Assembly: GCA_037178625.1 (NCBI GenBank)
Contig: CM074131.1
Coordinates: 2,790,001 to 2,854,000 of the forward strand
DNA: 64,000 nucleotides
Direction of reading: 5' to 3'
Source of the DNA: Skeletonema tropicum
Lineage: Eukaryota; Bacillariophyta; Thalassiosirophyceae; Thalassiosirales; Thalassiosiraceae
The notes under the pieces were generated by a model. It was not told the origin of the DNA. It worked only from the letters and a program-made list of their open reading frames with translations, and ran no database searches. Positions within the stretch are counted from its first letter, which is position 1, and each line of letters starts with the position of its first letter. Positions 55,576-64,000 of the stretch are shown in pieces. The position numbers were made by a program, and so were the translations under genes.

Positions 55576-56122
55576 CTCCCCTTGATGTATTGTGATGTTT
55601 TAAATTGTGATGTTTTGAAATGTGATCGCATTGACTTCCAAGTGGCCCAACTTTTTTGCGCCTTTTTTCAATTCTAGACGGCTACGATTCCAACTTGACA
55701 ACCTCTTCGTCTCACTCCTCTCAAGCGAGGCAAACTATTTCTCTTCCAATTTCAAACAGCTAATGTGAATGCTGCTCCTCTTGATTCCAATTGGCAGTAC
55801 TTAATACATCAATCACTGTTGGCACAGCTCAAAGCGAGTTGATAGATTTGAATTTTTTTTGATTTTTTTTTAGAGCCAATCAACGCACTCCGCCCGCGCA
55901 AAGGAGCTCTCGTGTAGGAATTAGTAGGATTCTAGAACGGATAGGGGCTAAGATTCATGTTGTCACCTGAACAATCATTCTTACTCGCGCGCGCATTGCT
56001 GGCGCATTGCTCGCGAAGCAGGCCGGGCAAAAGGGAGAAAGAGGGAGTGGAAAAGGCGGGAGGATTGAGATGAATAGATCCTGATGAAATGCCCGCGGGG
56101 CTGCGCGGCCCCTGGTCGATAA
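55576..56122. other. Gene-free spacer between DRP5B and the hAT cluster
   Basis: The DRP5B upstream region, with AT-rich stretches including T8 tracts near 55854-55872. No gene is seen. Confidence 0.35.
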
Positions 56123-56917
56123 TAGGGTACAAGAATTTCACCCTTTTTGAATTTCTTGGAATTTTCAGGGTGAAATGTCAAGGAATGTCAAGGAATTTCA
56201 GTTTCAAATTTCACTAGCTTATTTCCCAAACTAATTCTCTCTACAAAATATTCTCGCACCCCTGCCCCACCATTCTCGAGTTTCTACTTAGTGAAGAGAG
56301 TCTGCAATCCTCTTTCCAAGCATCTTCTTCGCAGCATGATATGACGAAGGTTCTCGTATCCTCGAAGAAGTGCAACACCAGTTGGATCCAACATCCTATT
56401 TCGATCCTTCGTAAGAATGGTGTTCTTCAAAGGTTTGGCCCTACGTTCGCAATCCATCGATCCTACAGCTCCCATAGACAGAAGAGGCTTGGCAACCAAA
56501 CGATAGAAGTCAGACGTCCCTGCATAACACTCAAACCATCCCAAGCGTGCATCGTTGCTTTCCAACTCGCGCCCAAAATTAGAGCCATCCGCGCCCAGAA
56601 ATATCTCGTACATATCAATGGAGGAATACGCATGTGGGCTGAAATTTAACGAAGGAATAAGTAATATTGCATTGCTATTCTCCGCCTTTGAAGAGTAAAG
56701 TTCTGTGACGAGTTGGCACAATCGTCATCGTGAAGGAAGTAAGTGGAAGGTGGTGAAGTGATTGATGTCCGTCCCCGCCAGATGATTGATGTCCCTTTCC
56801 CGCCAGAACTTATGTGAAATTTCATTTTTGGCCAAAATTGTGACAAGTTGCACCCTGAAAGTTTCCAGAAAGTTCCAGTTGTGAAATTTCACCTGTTTGA
56901 AATTCTTTTACCCTCTA
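56123..56917. mobile_element. hAT-type element 1 (795 bp, most diverged)
   Basis: An exact 8-bp duplication GTCGATAA flanks it (56115-56122 and 56918-56925). Ends read TAGGGTACAAGAATTTCA on the left and, reverse-complemented, TAGAGGGTAAAAGAATTTCA on the right, fitting the hAT end pattern (Y-A-R-N-G). Inside is a transposase C-terminal fragment on the - strand (56284-56721). It shares subterminal GTGAAATTTCA motifs with the two elements downstream. Confidence 0.85.
56284..56721 (-). pseudogene. hAT transposase C-terminal fragment, copy 1
   Basis: The open frame encodes 145 residues without a convincing start codon context. Its C-terminal ~85 residues (WFECYAGTSDFYRLVAKPLLSMGAVGSMDCERRAKPLKNTILTKDRNRMLDPTGVALLRGYENLRHIM) match the copy at 57980-58549 closely. 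The S..CERR...L...RNR...NL pattern resembles the dimerisation domain of hAT transposases. The N-terminal part of a transposase (zinc finger, catalytic core) is absent. The rest of the frame has no similarity to copy 2, so this is probably a remnant. Confidence 0.65.
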
Positions 56918-56960
56918 GTCGATAAGCGATAGAGGTCCGGACAGACGTGAAATTTGGTGT

Positions 56961-57423
56961 TAGCGTAATGGAATTTCACCATTTTTGGAGGGGGTTGAAA
57001 ATTGCAGGTTGAAATTTCAGAAATTTCAGAAATTTCAAGGGATTAAATTTCACTCTAGCTTATCCTGAGATAGTCGTAATACTTTGCACTCTGCAGTCAA
57101 CACAACACGCATGTAAGCTGAATTACTACGAAGGAATAAGTAATACTGCATTGTTAGTCGCCAGCATTTTGGTGAAGAGTTACTCTCCGCTGAGTTGACA
57201 AACTCATCATCTGGATGGTGCGTGGTGTTCTTTGGGGTTTGGTGGTTGGTGGAATGAAGGGTCTTAGGTTATTTTTGTGCTACGTGTTGGTTCAGTTTCA
57301 TCCGTTCGCGCCAGAATTTTTGTGAAATTTCATTGTTGGCCAAAATTGGTGCAACTTTCACCCTGTAAATTTCACGAAAGTTGCAGTAGTGAAATTTCAC
57401 CCTTTTGAAATTCCATTACGCTA
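56961..57423. mobile_element. hAT-type element 2, non-autonomous, 463 bp
   Basis: It is bounded by TAGCGTAATGGAATTTCA and its inverse, with an exact 8-bp target duplication TTTGGTGT on each side (56953-56960 and 57424-57431). Its first ~147 bp and last ~205 bp are nearly identical to the two ends of element 3, in inverted orientation. Its middle instead resembles part of element 1. It is therefore an internal-deletion, MITE-like derivative. No coding capacity. Confidence 0.93.
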
Positions 57424-57770
57424 TTTGGTGTTTCGAGCACATTTTTGTTTTTTGACCATGCCGCAGAGCCTACTAGCTTTGGCCAAAATCTCAAATCTGC
57501 CCACAAGGAGCAAGTGCTTTTATGGCGGAACAAGTGATAGCGTCGTATTCTTCTATATCTCAGGAGATGAGCAATGCACGTTTGGGTTCCATATCTCAGA
57601 TGTGCTCGACAAAATTGGCATCATCGCTTGCTAGTAAAATCGTCTAACTACTGGACAAAATTGTTAGAGAGAATTATACTAACAAAATCTAAATGCGAGA
57701 AAAGTAAATATTTTAGTGGTTACCATTGGTTTGGTACGAATATCGCTGTTTGTGATTTTGGCCTCCGTAG

Positions 57771-58698
57771 TAGCGTAATGGAATTTCAAAAGGGTGAAAT
57801 TTCACTACTGCAACTTTCGTGAAATTTACAGGGTGAAAGTTGCACCAATTTTGGCCAACAATGAAATTTCACAAAAATTCTGGCGCGAACGGATGGTACT
57901 GAACCAACACGTAGCACAAAAATAACCTAAGACCCTTCATTCCACCAACCACCAAACCCCAAAGAACACCACGCACCTGATGTGTTTCCTCTGTGACCCA
58001 AACTCTCGTGTGTGGAGGGAGTTGTTCTACCTGCAGACTAACAAGGCTGCGCTCGTAAGGAAGATGATCGAGTGGTATGTGCCTTTGGGTGAAGATGGTT
58101 CTGATGAGATGCGGAGGAGAGTTAAAAAGGATTTTGAGGACTTTGATACTCAAAACAATGACTGGTTTCATTCTTTTGACGTTCCACTTCCATCGCTTCC
58201 ATCTTTGGAACAGCTGCAACAGAACAACAAGTCTTTTAGTATCAAAAATGTGGTACAGTATGTGGAATCAACTGGTGCTATTTCTGGTCGCATCACGTGG
58301 TTTGAATGTTATGCAGGATCATCTGACTTCTATCGATTGGTTGCTAAGCCTCTAATGTCTATGGGAACTGTCGGATCGATGGATTGTGAGCGTAGGGCCA
58401 AACCTCTGAAGAACAGCATTCTTGTGAAGGATAGGAATAGGATGAAGGATCCAACTGGTGTTGCACTTCTTCGAGGGAAGGAAAACCTCCGTCATATCAT
58501 GGATGCGAAGAAGATGCTTGGAAAGAAGCTTGCTGACAGTCTCTCTTAGAGTGATGTGTTGACTGCAGAGTGCAAAGTATTACGACTATCTCAGGATAAG
58601 CTAGAGTGAAATTTAATCCCTTGAAATTTCTGAAATTTCTGAAATTTCAACCTGCAATTTTCAACCCCCTCCAAAAATGGTGAAATTCCATTACGCTA
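57771..58698. mobile_element. hAT-type element 3, 928 bp, carrying an open reading frame
   Basis: Ends are TAGCGTAATGGAATTTCA and its inverse, flanked by an exact 8-bp duplication CTCCGTAG (57763-57770 and 58699-58706). An 8-bp duplication plus TAGCG ends is characteristic of the hAT superfamily. It contains one open frame on the + strand (57980-58549) encoding a transposase C-terminal domain. Long subterminal stretches carry repeated TGAAATTTC motifs. It is too short for a complete hAT transposase, so it is non-autonomous. Confidence 0.93.
57980..58549 (+). CDS. hAT transposase C-terminal-domain protein inside element 3
   Basis: A 189-residue frame starts at ATG (MCFLCDPNSRVWRELFYLQ) and lies wholly within the element. 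The N-terminal 100 residues are helical. From about residue 105 comes ITWFECYAGSSDFYRLVAKPLMSMGTVGSMDCERRAKPLKNSILVKDRNRMKDPTGVALLRGKENLRHIM, resembling the hAT dimerisation domain. Catalytic D/D/E regions are missing. The frame is intact and its core is shared with the diverged copy at 56284-56721. It may be a deletion remnant, or a short product that still dimerises. Confidence 0.6.
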   Translation: MCFLCDPNSRVWRELFYLQTNKAALVRKMIEWYVPLGEDGSDEMRRRVKKDFEDFDTQNNDWFHSFDVPLPSLPSLEQLQQNNKSFSIKNVVQYVESTGAISGRITWFECYAGSSDFYRLVAKPLMSMGTVGSMDCERRAKPLKNSILVKDRNRMKDPTGVALLRGKENLRHIMDAKKMLGKKLADSLS

Positions 58699-58908
58699 CT
58701 CCGTAGTAGAAGTCATTTTTATCACATGGTGTTTTGTGAGTGAAACACCAAAATTCCTACTTCGGGGCCTACGTAGGAATAATACCAGGAAAAAATCATC
58801 TCTATCGCTTATCCGAGACATAAAGATGTCTGTTGAATTGAGAGAAGAACTCCAACTCCAAGAACTCCAAGCTAAGTAGGAAGCTCCAAACACTCAAAAG
58901 CAAACGAC

Positions 58909-59358
58909 ATGACGAAAAGAAACAGTACAATACTCGCCGTCGTATTGATTACTCTCTCTGCGACTGCCGCGTCCGAAACAAACCCTGATCCATGTCCAGG
59001 TAGAAATACGTGCACTGAATGCATATACGATTCTTCTGGAAACCCAATTCCATCGTACTACTGCAGCCATTATACTTGTCCAGCTACAGTGTGCTGCGGT
59101 GCGGAGGAAGACACGTGTTATAACGAGAACGGCACTGCTGTCTCTTGTGCAAGGTTAGGCTCTATTGGATGCCGCTGTCCTGAAAATGAAAAGAGATGCG
59201 GCAACTCTACATACTCATTTGGATGGTGCGATGCTATTTGTTGCGACCCTGCAACAGAGCAGGTTTGTACTGATGAAGAGGGAAATTCCTTCTGCGCACC
59301 GTATGGCAACTGCACGCAAACAAGGCATGCGAATCTGAGGGCTCAACCATATGCGTAG
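58909..59358 (+). CDS. Secreted protein with 18 cysteines, unknown function
   Basis: This is a 149-residue protein with a signal peptide (MTKRNSTILAVVLITLSATAAS). The mature part has 18 cysteines, including CC pairs (TVCCG and AICCD), in repeated short loops such as CPGRNTCTEC, GCRCPENEKRC and CDAICCDP. N-glycosylation-type sites are visible (NGT, NST, NCT). The start follows a run of short AT-rich sequence about 200 bp beyond hAT element 3. Export and disulfide bonding are inferred. No named family is recognised, and it is unrelated in sequence to the 13-14 kb pair. Confidence 0.7.
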   Translation: MTKRNSTILAVVLITLSATAASETNPDPCPGRNTCTECIYDSSGNPIPSYYCSHYTCPATVCCGAEEDTCYNENGTAVSCARLGSIGCRCPENEKRCGNSTYSFGWCDAICCDPATEQVCTDEEGNSFCAPYGNCTQTRHANLRAQPYA

Positions 59359-59478
59359 CAATATGTCTTCAGTGATGAGTGATCAAGGATATTTCAAATA
59401 GATACTACAGCTTGTAACATACAATAAAGATGCATAATGAAACAAGATTGCTTAACTGAGTGCAAAATGTTCATTACT

Positions 59479-62400
59479 CTAACATTGGGCTGTGCCTTTC
59501 CATTCGTCAATAAGAGGCCTGCAATAACCTATGCTACCAATTGCAGCCCAAGTCGCTGAAGAAATCTGGTTTGGCTGTGCTTCGTCATCTTCATCATTCA
59601 CCAAGACATTCATGGCAATTAAGACCATGATTGCATTGCGTAGGTGCTCACTACCAAGCTCCTTTGTAACACGGAAGAGCTTTTCTCTCGTCATGATACC
59701 GTCATCATAATCATCTTCCGCCATTGGTGCGTCATCGCCAAGCAAATGTGTCATAATGCCCAGCATAGAAATCCAAATACCAAGAAATTCCTGCTCCAAT
59801 GACACAAGATTCTTCAGATGATGCAAAAAAGGTTTGAAGAGGAGACTGATGCAAAGTTCAAGTTCGATCATTATCTCCTCTAAATCGACGTCGGCATTGC
59901 GAGGGATACGTAGTAAATCTGTGATTCGCTCGCCTGCAATGGGGATGCAGATGCTGTTCATGATTTCACATAGGCTAAGCAAGGGGATGCAACTACCATG
60001 TCTATCAAGCACCATATCAGTCAGGAGAGTGAGGGCGTGTTGTCTCACATTCTGCAATACAAGAGAGAGAAAAGTAAAAGTGAGCTATGTGTCGTCGACA
60101 GAGTTGTGCAGCAAAAATAATGAACGTAGCACTCACTCCGTTCCGGCTTTTCTCTGCAGGTTCTGCAACTGCATCAACCGTTGGATTCCAACAATGCAAC
60201 AGAAGCTCACTTTCTTTTTTGATCACGAGAGTCTCCATTCGAGTATGGATCAGTTGCAATAAGTCGAGACCAGCAATACTGAGCTTGGGGCAGTGGCCTC
60301 TCTCGCCAGCCTCGACAAGAGATCGAATGGACGTGACAACTCCATACGGGACAATATCTTTCAATTCTTCAGCATGCAACATCAAATGGAGAGATCTGAA
60401 CGCTTGCAGAGAAGGGTCATCTTCAGCTAGGCTACCTGGATTGTCTCGTGATGGAATTCCTCCTCTTGACGCACACCAGTCTAACAGACCTAGAATTCCT
60501 TCCCATGCCTTGTCGTCAATTTGACTTAGTCCATCCACGTTGCGGCATATGCGCCAAAGTCCTTCTGATAGATGTTTATCAAGATTCAACTCCAACGGTG
60601 ACCAGACACAAGCTCCCAAAGGAGGGTGTAGAATTTCCAACGTAGGGAGCACTTCATTTGCAAATACATTTCGGCTGCTTGCCCATATACAGATTTTCAG
60701 AATGCCAGAGACACACTTTTCTATGCCAGGAGTAAGAATCATGCCATCGGACTCTGGTTCGCTACCTTCAGGCCTATACGTGAGTCTAGAGTTGTAATGC
60801 GCAGACAAGATATTTTGCCAAATGAATGCAAAGCGGTCGCGGTTCTTCCGAACAATTTCACATAGTAATATTTCAGCAAATGCTTCCGAGGCGGGGCTTA
60901 TTGGAAGCCCTGAAATCGCAGCTTCTTCGTTGGCATTATTGTTTTTCGAGGAGTCCCGAATAATATCAATCAGAGCATTTAGTGTGTCAGAAAGCCCATC
61001 GTCACACAAGTATCGGGTTTCTGAAATGAGACCGTTAAAGTCTACCAAGTTTGCAAGACGATTTCGCACACGACCTCTTGGTGATAGCGATTCAGCTTGG
61101 CGAGAGTCAATTCTTTCCAGACCTGTGACGGGCATATCTTCATTTCCGTATACCATCTCGTTGAATAGCTGATTCTCAAACGCAGTGCCAACTGATGAAA
61201 ATTGTCTCGGAGACGTTTGATATAGCGGGGTTGATCCATAATCATCATTGTTTGAATTGGCTTCGCCCTCTCCATCACTGGATGCGATATCATTCCACAA
61301 CAATAAATCTTCTTTCCCGTGGAGACTTTGATTAGACCCTCTACGGGTAGGCTGACTGGAGAGATTTTCTGATGATCCAGTTCCAAACACAAGGCTCATA
61401 ATTCCTTTGCGTGGAGTGTCTTGAATCACATCTGGCTCATCCAACTTCATCAATCTTCTCGAAAACTCGATGCGGGATTCTGCTGTCAGTAAATCAGGAT
61501 CGCTCTCTTTGAGATTCCTCCCACTAAGAATTTGCAAATCTCGTAACTCAAAAATCATGCCCCAAATGTACTTCCACCCATCTAGCCCAATCATGTCGCC
61601 ATTTTCAACTGCTGTGTTTATTGCAACAATTAGAGCACTCTGGCGCTCAAGGGAATCGACAAAGCAGTAAGTCCTTTCCTCTGTAGACATATTGTAGTTG
61701 CCCAATAGACCACTCATGTAACACACATTAATGAACAAATCTTGGAATATATCATGTCGACCTAGATTGCTTGCTCCAGATAAAATCTCGTTCGCCAAGT
61801 CAATTCCAAAACGAGCTCCTTGGAGAGTGCCATTCTGATCTTGGATATCAAAATCGCCATTGTCAACTCCAGATGGGATCATCCCCCATAAGCCAGACAT
61901 GGCGGAAAGAACTGGTTGCCATGCACTTTCAATCAAAAGCTCTTTTACATCTTTCGTATCATGTAGATGGCGTGTCTGGAAAGAAGATGTGTTTTTCATC
62001 ACGTCCTTCCAACGTTCCACCGTCATTGAACCGTCGGCACCTTCTCCCAATGTTCGAATCTGCTCCTCTTTAATCTTCTTGTAGATCCCTTCAAGGTACT
62101 CAACGGGAAGGTCCTTGTCACTGATTTCTTTCCCGTAGTTTTTGTTGTTTCTGACAAAGTCAATGACCTTCATTTTTCTATCAGGTCGAATGTTTTCATT
62201 GTGCAGGTCAGTGTTTAGCATAATGATACTGAATGACAGCAAGTAGGCGGCATCTGCAGCGCGCTTCTCGTCCGACGAAAAAAGTTTCAATGATCCATTA
62301 ATTGATTCTTCACAAACACACCCGACACTTTCAGAAAAGCCCTGTAGAATTCTGTCAATCATTTGCGCTTCACCGGGAAGACGGAAGGCTGCCAAGAACA

Positions 62401-64000
62401 TGCGTAGACTATCCAACAAACTTTGATTTTCAAAGCCGAACGACGAACAATACATAGTGAGAACTTCTTTGTGAAACCAATCTAAGTCCCAAACTGCAGG
62501 GGGTTTCTCTGCCTTGGCAGCATCTTTGCCTATTTCGCCCAGGTATTGACCAACAGCTGCTTTGTCAAGACCAACGACAAGGCCTGTGCGTAAAAACGCT
62601 GCAACGCTATGCGGTGTCACAGGATTGGGCAAAATCCCGTGATCGACAAGATGTTGGAACCCTTTCTTTGGCTTCTCATTGAATAGTCTAGCGGCATGAT
62701 GGAGTAAACGTTTGTGATGTTTGGCTTCTCGCAGGCCTTCAGTAGAAGGTGTGGTAGCTTCGCTAACCTGTTGCGAGTCTTCCTTCTTTTCTTCACCTAG
62801 CGAAGAAAGTGACTCTACCCCGTGAAATAGTCGTCTGAGACACCCTAGGAGAGCTTCAAAGCAGAGCTCCTTCAAATGATCCGGAACAGGTCGATGCCTC
62901 GTGATAAATGTCGGGGAAAACCCGCCCTTCTGAGAAGTTGGTGACTGTTGTCCATGAAGAGCCAGACTGACTCGGTGACATGGAAGGCAGTATGGATTCG
63001 CCATCTTCGTCTACATTTCCTCCACAACAACGGCTAAGTTCTACCAGTAACCCCGATGCAACATCTGATTCTGTGGGGGAGCAGTCATACGCTAAAAATA
63101 GCTCCTCCAGAGTACTCATTGACCCTACCGACTTTGGCCCATTTTCCATCCCATGCAGCGACAAAATATCAACAAGACTTTCAAGTATCACTTCTACTTG
63201 CGAATCGAATAGCACGTTTGCTTGATAGACTGCCCCATCTTCTGGCAGTGGACGACGACGCAATAGAGATAAGGCTCGCTGATAAAAGCCGGAAAATATG
63301 CTTTCAAATTGCGAGCAAAGTCTACTCCTCAATCGAGGCAAACTCCAAAGCAGAGATAATGTCGCGCAGACTTCAGAAAGAACTTCAAGCGATGTGCCAG
63401 GTGAACCAAGAATATCACTCGAAGTGCTCGATTGTGCAAATTCATCGAGATGTCCCCATACAGCTTGCCCGGTTGTTAGAAGTGCCAAACATAAATCATC
63501 CTCAATAAGAGCTAAGGTTGCCTTATCATCAACATTTGTTGCGTTCGCACCCTCTGTCGTCGAAGTAGTAATACTATCATCTCCTCCCCATCCCGTCTTG
63601 AGGCAACATTGTAATAATCGTAAACATAATGCCTTTTTCTCTTGAATATCGCTCAAACTTCCATACCACGTGGTACCACCACCACCACCACCACTTCCTT
63701 TCGACAAGGTCATTAACTGATCAATCAAAAATCCCAATATCTGTCTCCCCGCACCCAAATGCCTCGTACTCATCCTCTTCACCTTTCCATTATCTTCCCC
63801 ACCAAACACACAATGAATCATTTTCATCAAAACTTGTTCAAAATGAAATGCCAATGCGGGGGAATGATGCCCACCGCTGGAATGAACAAAGGTGTGTCTA
63901 GTCATGAAAACCGAGTGGAATGCCTCCATTAATACTCCTGCGGGAAGACGTTTTACTCGTACCTTGGGAACGTTGGTACTAGCGGTAGTAGTACGTTTGG
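59479..64000 (-). CDS. GBF1: GBF1/GNOM-type Arf guanine nucleotide exchange factor (5' end outside window)
   Basis: This is a Golgi Arf activator. The Sec7 domain is clear (KKGFQHLVDHGILPNPVTPHSVAAFLRTGLVVGLDKAAVGQYLGE, then FRLPGEAQMIDRILQGFSE, and YLLSFSIIMLNTDLHNENIRP). The catalytic position usually occupied by Glu in FRLPGEAQ is present. The last exon is 59479-60051, joined through an 85-nt GT-AG intron to an exon starting at 60137. HDS-type helical regions follow the Sec7 domain. The frame changes by one base near 62870-62895 between DIYHEAST and PDHLKELCFEALLGCLRRLF, with no good intron. The reading frame is still open at position 64000, so the N-terminus lies beyond the window. Confidence 0.87.

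Overview
The window looks like nuclear DNA of a diatom, most likely a centric species; the genus cannot be fixed from sequence alone. Genes lie densely on both strands. Most introns are short (about 50-170 nt) GT-AG introns, with longer first introns right after the ATG in RPL22 and the acyl carrier protein gene. Several products begin with a signal peptide followed by an aromatic or transit-like stretch (ASAFAP in the acyl carrier protein, SAAF in a drug/metabolite transporter, SLCF in a SAP-domain protein). That is how diatoms address proteins to a complex, four-membrane plastid.

Region by region: 0-6 kb holds the 3' part of APC8/CDC23, a dynamin-like GTPase and RPL22. From 5.9 to 10.5 kb there are no genes; most of this is a 190-bp tandem satellite (about 18 copies) interrupted once by foreign sequence. 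10.5-31 kb carries an ISG12 (IFI6/IFI27)-like gene, a kelch protein, a tandem pair of small secreted cysteine-rich proteins, a plastid SAP protein, several unrecognised conserved proteins, a HAD hydrolase, eIF2B-beta, coatomer zeta, EIF1AD, a GlcNAc-transferase-like protein and a PDZ protein with a C-terminal membrane anchor. 31-50 kb carries NBAS/Sec39, a Stowaway-like MITE, an EamA transporter, a GEN1-like nuclease, TBCE, plastid acyl carrier protein, two 2OG-dioxygenase-like proteins and GPAA1. 49.9-52.2 kb is a scrambled block of duplicated gene ends and palindromes around a PPPDE-like protease gene. 52.5-55.6 kb is a DRP5B/ARC5 plastid-division dynamin. 56.1-58.7 kb contains three related hAT-type elements, each with its own exact 8-bp target-site duplication. 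The window ends in an 18-cysteine secreted protein and a GBF1/GNOM-type Arf-GEF that runs off the end.

Shared themes: secretory traffic (coatomer zeta, GBF1, NBAS, GPAA1, GlcNAc transferase) and plastid biology (ACP, DRP5B, EamA, SAP protein). This is ordinary eukaryotic gene mixing, not an operon.

Caveat: several conserved genes read through only if one extra base is ignored (APC8, kelch, one cysteine-rich copy, eIF2B-beta, GlcNAc transferase, GPAA1, GBF1, NBAS). Many other apparent frame changes turned out to be short introns, so each remaining one needs transcript evidence. No rRNA, tRNA or CRISPR array was found.
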